A stretch of 64,000 nucleotides of DNA from an uncultured Oscillospiraceae bacterium (GTDB taxonomy: Bacteria > Bacillota > Clostridia > Oscillospirales > Oscillospiraceae), in assembly GCA_934512135.1 (NCBI GenBank), contig CAKSWT010000001.1:124001-188000 (forward strand), written 5' to 3'. The notes under the pieces are model-generated. The model saw only the letters and a program-made list of their open reading frames with translations, did not search any database and was not told the DNA's origin. Position numbers and translations under genes: made by a program. Shown here piece after piece: positions 32,248 to 41,288 of this stretch; position 1 is the stretch's first letter; every line of letters starts with the position of its first letter.

Positions 32248-32814
32248 ATGTCGGAACGTATATTAGACCGTGCCATCGTCTTTGCGGTGGACGCCCACGC
32301 CGGTGTGACCCGTCGGGACGGGCACACCCCCTATATCCTTCACTGCACGGAAACCGCAGCCATTACCGCCACCATGACAGAGGACCCGGAGGTATTGGCC
32401 GCCGCTGTGCTCCACGACACCCTGGAGGACACCGCCGTCACCCGGGAGCAGTTGACTGACACCTTTGGCCCCCGGATCACAGAGCTTGTGGTAGAGCTCA
32501 GCGAAAACAAACGGTCTGACCTGCCGCCGGAGGACACCTGGCTGGTTCGGAAGGAGGAGACCATCGACACCCTGGAGCGGACCTCGGACCCTGCCGTTCG
32601 AATGATCTTTCTGGGGGATAAGCTCTCCAACCTGCGGGGAATCTACCGGGACTACCTCCAGTACGGCGATGACCTCTGGGAGATGTTCCACCAAAAGTCC
32701 CGGGCCAAGCAGGGCTGGTATTACATGCGCCTGGAGCAGGCACTGAATTCCCTGTCCCACACCACCGCCTTTGCAGAATTTCATCGGCTCCGTCAGGCCG
32801 TTTTCGAGGGATAA
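32248..32814 (+). CDS. HD-domain hydrolase, SpoT/MESH1-like
   Basis: A 188-residue single-domain protein with histidine-aspartate metal site motifs: His in YILHCTET near residue 32, HD in AVLHDTLEDT near residues 55-56, and a distal Asp in LGDKLSNLRGI. This pattern is that of the (p)ppGpp hydrolase domain of RelA/SpoT and of small alarmone hydrolases. No synthetase, TGS or ACT domain is attached. It is a single gene with a ribosome site AAGAGGAG and a terminator behind. A hydrolase for (p)ppGpp or a related nucleotide is the most likely role. Confidence 0.8.
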   Translation: MSERILDRAIVFAVDAHAGVTRRDGHTPYILHCTETAAITATMTEDPEVLAAAVLHDTLEDTAVTREQLTDTFGPRITELVVELSENKRSDLPPEDTWLVRKEETIDTLERTSDPAVRMIFLGDKLSNLRGIYRDYLQYGDDLWEMFHQKSRAKQGWYYMRLEQALNSLSHTTAFAEFHRLRQAVFEG

Positions 32815-32841
32815 TCCGTCCAAATTATTCCTGCACCATCC

Positions 32842-32874
32842 AAAAGCGCACTGCCTTGCCGCAGATGCGCTTTT
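32842..32874 (+). terminator. Terminator of HD hydrolase gene
   Basis: An AAAAGCGCA/TGCGCTTTT stem with an additional CTGC/GCAG inner pairing, followed by T residues. Confidence 0.75.
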
Positions 32875-33001
32875 GTCCTTTTGCGCAATGCCTACAAAAT
32901 GCACTTTCATCGTTGGATTTGCAGAATTCCGCAGGTTTTCCGGGACGAACGCCGCCTCAGATGGTACAATAGCGGTATATCATTAGGAAGGAAGGATCTC
33001 C

Positions 33002-34831
33002 ATGAAACACAAGCAATCTCTTCGGCTCACCAGCTTTGGCCTTGGTCTTGCGCTGTTGCTCAGTGTGACGGCAACGGCGGCAGATGGCACGCCTCCCGGA
33101 GGCTTTGGCGGCAACGTTCCCCCTCCCCCTCCCGGCGGCGGCTCCATGACCTTCTATACCGGGGACGCCGTAACCGAGCTGGCCTCCGGCGACTACCAAG
33201 GCGAGGTTTTCCCGGATTCCACCGGAGAAACGGAGGTGGCCCTGCGGGTAGGACCCGGTGTAACCGCCACCCTGACGGACTCCACCGTCACCAAAACCGC
33301 CGGAGACATGACCGGCGACGACGGCAGCTTCTACGGGGTCAACTCCGGCATTCTTGCCTACTCCGAGGATGCCAGTACCCCCGCTGACCTGACCATTCAG
33401 GGCGGCAAGGTGGAGACCTCCGCCAACGGGGCCAATGGCGTATTCGCCTATGGCAGCGCCACCATCACCCTGGACAAGGCCACGGTGACCACCACCGGCG
33501 CCGGCGGCGCAGGGGGCATTATGGTGGCCGGAGGCGGCACACTGTACGCCACGGACTGCACCGTCACCACTGAGGGCGGCTCCTCCGCCGCCATTCGCTC
33601 GGACCGGGGCAGCGGCAAAATGGTGGTGGACAAGGGCACCTATATCGCCAACGGCTCCAAGGGCACCGGCTCCCCTGCCATCTACTGCGTGGCGGACATT
33701 ACCGTATCCAACGCCACCATGCAGGCAAACAACGCCCAGGCGCTGTGCTTTGAAGGCCGGAATCCGGCCCACATTTACAACTGCTATTTGGAGGGCAACT
33801 ACACCGCCTCTGACGATGACGAAAACTGCAACGTCATGGTCTATCAGTCCATGTCCGGCGATGCCGCCGAGGGCACCAGCTACTGCACCATGGTGGGTGG
33901 CGTGCTGAAGGCCAACAACGTCAGCAGCAGCGGCAACGCCAAAATGTTCTACACCACCAACACCTACTGCTACATCAACCTCAGCCATGTGGAGATGGTC
34001 TACCCCGAGGGTATGGACACCTTCCTGCTCTGCGCCTGCAACACCAACCAGCGGGGCTGGGGCACCGCCGGGGCCAACGGCTCGGAGTGCGTGCTCTATA
34101 CCATCGACCAGGACATCGACGGCAACATCATCTACGACACCTGGAGCTATTTGGGCTGTTTCCTGACCCAGGACTCCCAGATGAACGGTGCGTTCCTCTG
34201 CCGGGAGTACAACGGTGAGCGGGGCTGTGATCTTTATATGGACAGCAGCTCTGTCTGGACCGTCACCGGCGACAGCATCCTCCGGGACTTCTACACCGGC
34301 GGTGCGGAGCCCAAGGATGCCCAGGGCAAAACCGTCTCCATTGTCTCCCCGGAGGGAACCTCCTATGTAGAGGGCGACAGCGCCTACACCATCACCGTCA
34401 CCGGAACCTATTCCACCGATGACCACTCAGACTTCGCCCATGTACCCGGCATCGGCACCGTAGCCGACGGCGAATACACCTTCAACACCGACGTGGATTC
34501 CTTTGTGGATCTCAGCTATATCCCCACTGCGCCTGACGGCACCGTCTATGAGGAGGCCGCCTGGGACGGCGCCCTGATGGCCGCTCCCGCAGCGGAGGAC
34601 TCCGTATTGGAGGAGAGCAGCGCTTCCCCGGAGGAAGCGACCTCCAGCACCCCGGAGGCCCCTGCCACGGAAGCACCTGCTCCCACAGAGGCCCCCGCCG
34701 AAGCCCCCGCAGAGGCCTCGGCTTCGGAATCCTCCAGTCCTGCCGTTTATGTGGTTTTGGCTCTGGTGGCCGTGCTGGTGGTAGCGGGAATTGTTGTGGC
34801 AGTGGTTCGCAAAAAGAAAAAGAACGGTTGA
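33002..34831 (+). CDS. Secreted, membrane-anchored beta-helix surface protein
   Basis: A 609-residue protein: cleavable signal peptide (LGLALLLSVTATAADG), a Pro/Gly-rich stretch (GGFGGNVPPPPPGGGS), a parallel beta-helix of about 400 residues (SATITLDKATVTTTG, GTLYATDCTVTTEGG and similar), a Pro/Ala/Glu/Thr stalk and a C-terminal membrane helix with KKKKNG on the cytoplasmic side. It should stand out from the cell surface on the stalk. The beta-helix is related to that at 28308. Adhesion or glycan binding is the likely role. AAGGAAGGATCT precedes the ATG. Confidence 0.8.
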   Translation: MKHKQSLRLTSFGLGLALLLSVTATAADGTPPGGFGGNVPPPPPGGGSMTFYTGDAVTELASGDYQGEVFPDSTGETEVALRVGPGVTATLTDSTVTKTAGDMTGDDGSFYGVNSGILAYSEDASTPADLTIQGGKVETSANGANGVFAYGSATITLDKATVTTTGAGGAGGIMVAGGGTLYATDCTVTTEGGSSAAIRSDRGSGKMVVDKGTYIANGSKGTGSPAIYCVADITVSNATMQANNAQALCFEGRNPAHIYNCYLEGNYTASDDDENCNVMVYQSMSGDAAEGTSYCTMVGGVLKANNVSSSGNAKMFYTTNTYCYINLSHVEMVYPEGMDTFLLCACNTNQRGWGTAGANGSECVLYTIDQDIDGNIIYDTWSYLGCFLTQDSQMNGAFLCREYNGERGCDLYMDSSSVWTVTGDSILRDFYTGGAEPKDAQGKTVSIVSPEGTSYVEGDSAYTITVTGTYSTDDHSDFAHVPGIGTVADGEYTFNTDVDSFVDLSYIPTAPDGTVYEEAAWDGALMAAPAAEDSVLEESSASPEEATSSTPEAPATEAPAPTEAPAEAPAEASASESSSPAVYVVLALVAVLVVAGIVVAVVRKKKKNG

Positions 34832-34920
34832 TCGGCGGCTACCGGTCTGTGAGGGCTCCCCTTTAGACCGGCAGCTCCCTTGCCCGCCCCAGAGAAAATG
34901 AAAAAAATCGAAAAAAACAG

Positions 34921-34949
34921 TTGCATTTTCTCCCGTGGTCTGCTATCAT
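34921..34949 (+). promoter_or_regulatory. Promoter of rpmB
   Basis: TTGCAT, a 17-base spacer and TATCAT, 60 bases before the rpmB ATG; the run-on region before it holds an ACCGGTCT/AGACCGG stem that may end the surface-protein transcript. Confidence 0.6.
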
Positions 34950-35008
34950 ATAAGCCGATGCTCAAAAGGCTATCTGCCATTTTCTATACGGCGAGGAGGT
35001 GCAGCTAA

Positions 35009-35197
35009 ATGGCTAAATGTGATTTTTGCGGCAAAGGCGTGACCTTTGGTATTAAGGTGTCCCATTCCCACAGACGCTCCAACAAGGCTTGGAAGCCCAA
35101 CGTGAAGCGCGTCAAGGCAATTGTCGACGGTTCTCCGCGCCATGTATACGTCTGTACAAGGTGTCTGCGCTCCGGCAATGTCACCCGTGCGGTCTAA
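35009..35197 (+). CDS. rpmB: 50S ribosomal protein L28
   Basis: A 62-residue protein with the L28 signature (CDFCGKGVTFG, VSHSHRRSNKAWKPN) and a second pair of cysteines (CTRCLRSG), which is the zinc-binding C+ form. GAGGAGGTGCAGCT lies ahead of the ATG. A strong terminator follows directly, so it is monocistronic. Confidence 0.97.
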   Translation: MAKCDFCGKGVTFGIKVSHSHRRSNKAWKPNVKRVKAIVDGSPRHVYVCTRCLRSGNVTRAV

Positions 35198-35206
35198 TTC
35201 CGTATC

Positions 35207-35238
35207 AAAATCCACGGCAGCTTTGCCGTGGATTTTTT
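35207..35238 (+). terminator. Terminator of rpmB
   Basis: A 13-bp stem AAAATCCACGGCA/TGCCGTGGATTTT with four-base loop and six T. Confidence 0.93.
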
Positions 35239-35264
35239 GCTTTTTATCGAAAGGGGGTTCCCTG

Positions 35265-36032
35265 ATGAAACACCGCAGCCGAATTCTCTCCTGTGTTCTG
35301 GCTGTTCTCCTGCTGGCCGGGTGCAGTGCCAATCCCTACGAAACCGGAAACTCCACCCTCTACATTTTGATGTACCACAACTTCGCTCCGGACGGCTCCG
35401 ACTGCAACGACTGGACCGCCACAGCCGGTAGCTTCCGGGAGAACATCCAGTGGCTACAGGCCCACGGGTATCAATTTGTGCTGCCAAGGGATTTGGCCGC
35501 AGGCACACCCCTGCCTGACAAGGCCGTCATGCTCACCTTTGACGACGGCTACCTGCCCAACTACGAAATCGCCTACCCCATTCTTCAGGAGACCGGCGCC
35601 AAGGCCGCCATTGCGCTGATCACCCAGCGCTTCACCGAGGGCTGGGAAACCTATATGACCTGGGATATGTGCCGGGAGATGGCCCAGTCCGGACTGGTGG
35701 AGATCGGCTCCCACGGCCACGCCATCCACAATAACTCAGAGGTAGGGCTCCAGCGCCAGGAGGGCGAGACAAAGTGGGCCTACAGGCACCGTGTGCTGTC
35801 GGATATTCAATACAGCATCGACCTGATCCGGGACCATGTCGGCGTCACTCCGGAGTATTTTGCCTATCCCTACGGGGCAACCGACCAGTGGGCCGAAGGA
35901 TTCCTTCGACGGCATTTTAACGTCACCGTCACCACTGCCGGCACCGTGGCCGACCTGTCGGACGGGCTTTACGACCTGCCCCGATTCAATGTGAACTCTA
36001 CCACGGCGCTCCAGGATATTCTCCCTGAATGA
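35265..36032 (+). CDS. NodB-type polysaccharide deacetylase lipoprotein
   Basis: A 255-residue protein with a lipoprotein signal (lipobox LLAGC) and the NodB homology motifs: LTFDDGY with the catalytic aspartates near residue 94, GSHGHAIH with the metal histidines, and FAYPYGAT. It probably removes acetyl groups from peptidoglycan or a surface glycan outside the membrane. The ATG at 35265 follows AAGGGGGTTCCC; the frame extends upstream through rpmB but that is chance. Confidence 0.87.
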   Translation: MKHRSRILSCVLAVLLLAGCSANPYETGNSTLYILMYHNFAPDGSDCNDWTATAGSFRENIQWLQAHGYQFVLPRDLAAGTPLPDKAVMLTFDDGYLPNYEIAYPILQETGAKAAIALITQRFTEGWETYMTWDMCREMAQSGLVEIGSHGHAIHNNSEVGLQRQEGETKWAYRHRVLSDIQYSIDLIRDHVGVTPEYFAYPYGATDQWAEGFLRRHFNVTVTTAGTVADLSDGLYDLPRFNVNSTTALQDILPE

Positions 36033-36183
36033 TGCATTATTGCTAATTTTATCCTTCCTCACCTTTCAACTTCTACACCTACAGTCTCCCCTTCCGGGCC
36101 AAGCTGCTGCGCATTATATAATCCGTTATATATTGTGCATAAAATGGCCCCTGTGGAGACACGGCTTTTCGGTAGAAGTCCTA

Positions 36184-36212
36184 TTGCAAATTCCGGTGCA
36201 AATCAGTATAAT
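36184..36212 (+). promoter_or_regulatory. Strong promoter of CoA-transferase gene
   Basis: TTGCAA, 17-base spacer, TATAAT: near-consensus. The 5' leader to the ATG at 36291 is about 70 bases. Confidence 0.75.
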
Positions 36213-36290
36213 AGAACCTGTTTGAAGTGTAAACATCGCAGTCCTGTACTGCGAAAAATTTGGGGAATCTCCCCGGAAAGAGGTTGCCGA

Positions 36291-37601
36291 ATGACTTACG
36301 AAGATTACAAAAAAATCTACGACTCTAAAAAAGGCACAGTCCAGGACGCCCTGGATCTGATCCACTCCGGCGATGTGATCTGGTGCTCCAACAACTACAA
36401 CGAGCCTCAGACCCTGTTTGGCCGTCTCCACGAGATCGCTGACCGTGTGGACAACGTCATCGTCTACAAGAGCCGCATTGGCCGTTACCCCTTCATGATG
36501 ACCCCCGGCATGAACGGCCACATCAACTGCCACAACTACTTCTACGGTCCCTCCTATCGTGAGGCGCACAAGCTGCTCAACGCCAGCTTCATCCCCGTTG
36601 ACCTGCCCAACTACTACCGCATGGTCAACCGCCATAAGCCCTGCAACATCTTCACCGCTCAGGTGTCCCCCATGACCGAGGACGGCAAGCTCTATGTTGG
36701 CATGAACCAGACCATCGAATATTATGCCATTAAGGACGCCATTGAGCAGCACAAGAAGATCATCGTAGAGGTGAACCCCAACCTCACCTATATGAACGGC
36801 TCCGCCTACATTCCCGTAGAGGCCGTTACCCTGCTCTACGAGGTTGATACCCCTGAGTACTGCATCGGGCCTGTGACCACCACCCCCGAGGAGGACAAGA
36901 TCGGCGAGATGGTTGCATCCCTCATCGAGGACGGCGACACCATCCAGATGGGCATCGGCGGCATTCCTGATACCGTCGGCAAGCATCTGATGGACAAGCA
37001 CGATCTGGGTCTGCACACCGAGCAGTTCACCTCCTCCATGGCCGAGCTCATCGAGGCCGGCGTAATCACCGGCGCCCGCAAGGCATACGATCAGGGCCTC
37101 CATGTGGGCGTGTTCGCTGACGGCGTACATGAGCTGTATCAGTATCTGCACAACAACCCCAAGTGCATCATGAAGCCCGGCCCCGAGGTTCTGAATCCCC
37201 ACAACATTGCCCGTCAGGATCACATGGTCTCCATCAACACTCTGGTTGAGATCGACCTGACCGGCCAGGTCTGCGCCGAGTCCATCGGACCTGTCCAGTA
37301 CTCCGGTTCCGGCGGTGGCTTCTGCTTCACCCTGGGCACCTACTTCGCCGAGCACGGCAAGGGCATCCTCTGCTTCCAGTCCCGCACCAAGAAGGGTATG
37401 CCCAAGATCAAGGCTACCCTGACCCCCGGCGCTGTGGTCACCCATCAGCGGAACTACATCCAGTATGTGGTCACCGAGAACGGCATCGCCGATCTCCGCG
37501 GCACCACGGTCCGCGAGCGTGCAAAGCTGCTCATCGGCCTGGCCCATCCCGACGACCGGGAGGAGCTCACCCGCGCAGCCAAGGAGCTGTACTACTTCTA
37601 A
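36291..37601 (+). CDS. Acetyl-CoA hydrolase/transferase family CoA-transferase
   Basis: A 436-residue protein of the family that includes butyryl-CoA:acetate CoA-transferase and 4-hydroxybutyrate CoA-transferase. It shows MGIGGIPDTVG, the segment HTEQFTSSM carrying the candidate catalytic glutamate, and the CoA-contact region GSGGGFCFT. It would move CoA between short-chain acids in fermentation. AAAGAGGTTGCCGA precedes the ATG; the longer frame from 36135 is rejected because it begins before the promoter. Highly biased codons (GGC, GAG, AAC, ATC) and the near-consensus promoter point to strong expression. Substrate choice cannot be decided from sequence. Confidence 0.88.
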   Translation: MTYEDYKKIYDSKKGTVQDALDLIHSGDVIWCSNNYNEPQTLFGRLHEIADRVDNVIVYKSRIGRYPFMMTPGMNGHINCHNYFYGPSYREAHKLLNASFIPVDLPNYYRMVNRHKPCNIFTAQVSPMTEDGKLYVGMNQTIEYYAIKDAIEQHKKIIVEVNPNLTYMNGSAYIPVEAVTLLYEVDTPEYCIGPVTTTPEEDKIGEMVASLIEDGDTIQMGIGGIPDTVGKHLMDKHDLGLHTEQFTSSMAELIEAGVITGARKAYDQGLHVGVFADGVHELYQYLHNNPKCIMKPGPEVLNPHNIARQDHMVSINTLVEIDLTGQVCAESIGPVQYSGSGGGFCFTLGTYFAEHGKGILCFQSRTKKGMPKIKATLTPGAVVTHQRNYIQYVVTENGIADLRGTTVRERAKLLIGLAHPDDREELTRAAKELYYF

Positions 37602-37620
37602 TTTGTACGGTGTTTCATTT

Positions 37621-37653
37621 GTCCGGCACAGCCATGGCTGTGCCGGACTTTCT
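37621..37653 (+). terminator. Terminator of CoA-transferase gene
   Basis: A perfect palindrome with arms GTCCGGCACAGCC and GGCTGTGCCGGAC, followed by TTTCTTC. Confidence 0.85.
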
Positions 37654-37665
37654 TCGCCCTGACGC

Positions 37666-37694
37666 AAAAGTGCCGCAGCGGCTGCTGCGGCACT
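37666..37694 (-). terminator. Terminator of solute-binding gene at 37729
   Basis: An AGTGCCGCAGC/GCTGCGGCACT stem with TTTTGC on the minus-strand side. Confidence 0.85.
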
Positions 37695-37728
37695 CTCGCA
37701 CTATATGGTTATGTGGTCAGGCCCTTTT

Positions 37729-39510
37729 TTACACGGATCTGGTATAGAAGCGATCCACCGCATCCTGCTTAATGGCGATGCAATCGTCAATGCCAAGATT
37801 CTTAATCTCCTGAACAAAGGAGTCCCACTCGTCCATGGAGCGGTCACCCACGGCAAACTTGGTGAGGTTTTCTTCGATCAGGGTCTGAATATCCCCGTAG
37901 ATCCGCTGATACTCGGTGGTCTCATCTGCGGTCATGGAGATGGCGCCGGGCATCTGGTAGGCGGTATCCGTGTTCTCGCTCCACACGGGATCGCACTGGA
38001 ACTGGAGATCCATGGAGTAGGTGGAGGGGGTCTTGGGCTTCAGCATGGGCATCACGGAATAGATAAACAGCGTGGGCTTTTCGTTCTCCGTCAGGCCCTC
38101 ATAATTCTTCCAGTTGTCGGAATACTGCAGCTCGCCGTTTTCGTCAATGATATAAGAGCCGTCCTCATTGCCTTCCACACCCATGGCGGAGAGCAGGGAG
38201 CCATCGTAGGTGAAGAAGAAGTCCAGATACTTACCCAGCTTTTCCAGGTCCGTATCCGCAGTGGACACGGCAATCGCAGATACACGGCCGGAGATGGGAG
38301 ACTTCACCGTGCCAAAATGGGTGATGTCGCCCTTTTCCTTGACGATGGTGGGCATGGGCACAATGTCAAAGTTGGGATCGGTGCTCTTGCCGTCTGCCAC
38401 ATAGTTGGGCACCATATTGGTCTCACCGAAGAACACGCCCACATTACCGGAGGCAATGGTGCCGGTGAATTCCATGGGGTTGGTGTTCTTGCTGATAAAG
38501 TCGGCGCTGATAATGCCGTCCTTGTAGTAGGTGGAGAACATCTCCATGTACTCCTTGAAGCCGGGCTCTACGATGCCGTACTTCACCTTGCCGTCCACCA
38601 CATAGTAGGGCTCAGAAACCATGGGGAAGGTGGAGAAGGAGCCGGACACGCCAAAGCCGGAGCACAGCGCATTGGAGGTGTGCACAATATTAGCCACAGC
38701 CATCAGAGGCTCCGACAGATTCAGCTCAGACTGGAAGGCCCGCAGGACCTGGTCCAGCTCATCGTAGGTGGTGGGCACATCCATGCCGATCTTATCGAGA
38801 TAATCCTTCCGAACAAAGGCACCCTCGGTGGCGCCGTCGGGATAGTTGTTGATGGTGTACAGACGGGGGATATAGCCGGAGTCCGTATGCAGCTCCCGCT
38901 TGGTGTCCTCCGGCAACTGGTCATAGCACTCCTTATAGGCGGGCATATAGTTCTCGATCATCTCCGTCAGGTCGATAAACACATCGTCCTCAATGGCCGT
39001 GTCATAGGACCCAGTCCAGAGCATGCTCACATTGGTGATAATGTTGGGCAGGTCGTTGGAGGCCACCCGGAGGTTAAACTGCTCGGAGTTGGCGGTGGTA
39101 GTGACACAGGTCAGATCCACATGGCAGCCGGTCATCTCCTCTGCCTTCTGGAAGGCCTTGTTGTCGGCGAACTGGTTGGGCATAAAGGTTGACATGTTAT
39201 CGGAGAAGCTCACCCACATGGAGCAGGTAAAGCCGTCCTCAAACAGCGGCAGGTCATAGGTGTAATCCGTGGTGATGAGTGTCCCCTCCGAGGCGGTCTC
39301 TTCCTCGTCAGAGGCAGGCTCAGGCATCGACGCAGGCTCCTCTGCCGGAGCTGGGGCCTTGGACGCTTCCGCCGGCGGCGCCTCCTGGGTCTCGGCGGGG
39401 GCGGCACTCTCCTGCTTGGAGGACGGGGCCTTGTCCGTTCCGCAGGCGCTGAGCATTCCCAGCGTCAATGCCATGGCAAGCAGTAGGGCTAGCAATTTCT
39501 TTCCTTTCAT
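37729..39510 (-). CDS. LplA-type extracellular solute-binding lipoprotein
   Basis: A 593-residue protein with lipoprotein signal (lipobox LSAC, residue 23), an Ala/Pro/Glu linker of about 60 residues and the family 1 binding fold (LRVASNDLPNIITNVSM, AFVRKDYLDKIGMDVP, DFFFTYDGSLLSAMGVEG). GAGGTTCTATT lies ahead of the ATG. Codon bias is strong, suggesting abundance. As with its four paralogues in this window, no ABC permease or ATPase is beside it. It must share a transporter encoded elsewhere or serve as a binding protein without one. Confidence 0.88.
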   Translation of the reverse strand: MKGKKLLALLLAMALTLGMLSACGTDKAPSSKQESAAPAETQEAPPAEASKAPAPAEEPASMPEPASDEEETASEGTLITTDYTYDLPLFEDGFTCSMWVSFSDNMSTFMPNQFADNKAFQKAEEMTGCHVDLTCVTTTANSEQFNLRVASNDLPNIITNVSMLWTGSYDTAIEDDVFIDLTEMIENYMPAYKECYDQLPEDTKRELHTDSGYIPRLYTINNYPDGATEGAFVRKDYLDKIGMDVPTTYDELDQVLRAFQSELNLSEPLMAVANIVHTSNALCSGFGVSGSFSTFPMVSEPYYVVDGKVKYGIVEPGFKEYMEMFSTYYKDGIISADFISKNTNPMEFTGTIASGNVGVFFGETNMVPNYVADGKSTDPNFDIVPMPTIVKEKGDITHFGTVKSPISGRVSAIAVSTADTDLEKLGKYLDFFFTYDGSLLSAMGVEGNEDGSYIIDENGELQYSDNWKNYEGLTENEKPTLFIYSVMPMLKPKTPSTYSMDLQFQCDPVWSENTDTAYQMPGAISMTADETTEYQRIYGDIQTLIEENLTKFAVGDRSMDEWDSFVQEIKNLGIDDCIAIKQDAVDRFYTRSV

Positions 39511-39687
39511 AATAGAACCTCGCTTCCTGAAATCATTTCACTGGCATGCAGTGCGCTATAACACATGTTCAATTTATCATATTACAAACACTTCCGCAAC
39601 ACTTTCTTAAAATTTTTATCCTTTCTCTTTGGATTTAATCCTACAATTTGTGAACTATCCACAACCACTTCACCCCAAACATGGCAA

Positions 39688-39716
39688 AGGGCGGTCCCGT
39701 CTCTCAGGGCCGCCCA
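39688..39716 (-). terminator. Probable terminator of MATE gene at 39731
   Basis: Imperfect stem GGGCGGTCCC/GGGCCGCCC directly after the stop on the minus strand, followed by TTTGCC. Confidence 0.6.
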
Positions 39717-39730
39717 GGTTGGAGGTTCTG

Positions 39731-41110
39731 TTATTCGGTTCTGTCCCCGGTGGTCCGGATTAGGCTCTGCCTTTTCCACACCCCGGAGTAGAAATACACT
39801 GCGCTGATCAGTCCTGCGGAGAAGGGTGCCAGCATACAGCCCAGGAAGATCCCCCGGAGCCCCATCCCCAGCACTCCGGAGAACAGCCAGGCCAGGGGGA
39901 TCCGCACCACCAGGCCGTCCACCGTACAGCAGATAAAGCTCAGCATACTAAAGCCCACTCCGTTGGCCATGGCCTGGAAACCATCCAGGAAGCAGTGGGC
40001 CAAATAGGCAAAGGCCATAATCCGGAGGTATTCCACTCCCACGGCAATCACCTCCGGCTCGCTGTTGAAAATAGCGATAATCTGAGGGGCAAAAAGCTGC
40101 ACCAGCGCAAAGATCACCAGCTCGCAGGCCAGCGTCATCACCACACACCAGTGTACCACGGACCTGGCCCGGTGGGTCTGCCTGGCGCCGATGTTCTGCC
40201 CCACCATGGTGGAGGCCGCAGAGGAGAACGCATACACCGGCAGGGTGGCGAAGTTGTCCACCTTGCCCCCTACCCCGTAGCCTGCCGAGGCGGTCACACC
40301 AAACCCGTTGACCAGCGCCACCACAAAGAGCATGGAGATCATCAGCATGGAGAACTGGAGCGCAAAGGGAACCCCCACCTTCAGCATGGTCCTTAATCGT
40401 TCCGGCACGATTCGGAAGCTGCTCCGCCGGAAATCAAACACAAAGCTCTCCCGGTGCCGGTAGAGGTACACCAGTGCCAGCAGGAAGGATACTCCCTGGG
40501 CCAAAATTGTCGCAGCCGCCGCACCGGCAGCCCCCAGCTTCATGGGCCCCACCAGCAGCAGATCCAGGGCAATATTCAGCACTGTGGAGATTCCCACAAA
40601 ATACATGGGCCGTTTGGAGTCTCCCAGTCCCCGGAGCACTGCGCAGACGGAATTATATCCGAAGATAAATACAATACCCAAGGCGCTGATGAGAAAATAC
40701 CAAAAGGCGTCTCTATAGGACTCCCCCGGCGTGTTGAGCAGGTTCAGCAGAGGCTTTGCCAGCACAACGCAGGGAATGCTCAGCGCCAGGCCCAGCAGCA
40801 GCATAAAGGTCAGCATGGTGCCGATGCTCTCCTTCTGGGCCCCTTCATCCCCGGCGCCCTTGTACTGGGCCAGCATCATCTGTCCCCCCATGCTCAGGCC
40901 CATGCCGGTGGAGGTGAACAGGCTGGCAATCTGGCTGCCCACAGACACACCTGACAGTCCGGCGGAGCCTACAAACTGCCCTACAATAATCATATCCACC
41001 ACCGCATAAACCGATTGCAGCACATTGGCCGCCAAAAATGGCAGGGAAAAGGCGATCAGCTGCTTCGGCACACTGCCGGTCAAAAGGCTCTGCTCCCCGA
41101 TTTGGGTCAT
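39731..41110 (-). CDS. MATE-family multidrug exporter
   Basis: A 459-residue membrane protein with twelve helices in the MATE arrangement. Markers are LLTGSVPKQLIAFSLPFLAANVLQSVYAVVDMIIVG at the N-terminal helix pair (first half shown is typical) and LRGLGDSKRPMYFVG at the end of helix 4-5. It exports cationic drugs or metabolites using a sodium or proton gradient. The ATG at 41110 has AGGAGGAGAATCC. A second MATE gene of similar design is at 47398; the two are not close copies. Confidence 0.92.
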   Translation of the reverse strand: MTQIGEQSLLTGSVPKQLIAFSLPFLAANVLQSVYAVVDMIIVGQFVGSAGLSGVSVGSQIASLFTSTGMGLSMGGQMMLAQYKGAGDEGAQKESIGTMLTFMLLLGLALSIPCVVLAKPLLNLLNTPGESYRDAFWYFLISALGIVFIFGYNSVCAVLRGLGDSKRPMYFVGISTVLNIALDLLLVGPMKLGAAGAAAATILAQGVSFLLALVYLYRHRESFVFDFRRSSFRIVPERLRTMLKVGVPFALQFSMLMISMLFVVALVNGFGVTASAGYGVGGKVDNFATLPVYAFSSAASTMVGQNIGARQTHRARSVVHWCVVMTLACELVIFALVQLFAPQIIAIFNSEPEVIAVGVEYLRIMAFAYLAHCFLDGFQAMANGVGFSMLSFICCTVDGLVVRIPLAWLFSGVLGMGLRGIFLGCMLAPFSAGLISAVYFYSGVWKRQSLIRTTGDRTE

Positions 41111-41209
41111 GGATTCTCCTCCTATTCCTTTAAATTCTCACCAACGGTATGATAGCACAGGAGGGACGGGGACGCAACCGGCATGTTTTCACCCTTGGGT
41201 CTGTTTGTG

Positions 41210-41238
41210 TTGCACTTTCCCGGAAATTCGGATATACT
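41210..41238 (+). promoter_or_regulatory. Promoter of rlmL-like/polA/rimI/tsaD operon
   Basis: TTGCAC, 17-base spacer, TATACT, 50 bases before the ATG at 41289. Confidence 0.65.
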
Positions 41239-41288
41239 TATATAATAAAAACGATAAAATGGTCTTTGTGACCTGATAGGAGAATATC

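Noticed and set aside
36135..36290. Longer start for the CoA-transferase
   Set aside because: The upstream start lies before the near-consensus promoter at 36184, and the ATG at 36291 has a ribosome site and matches family length.
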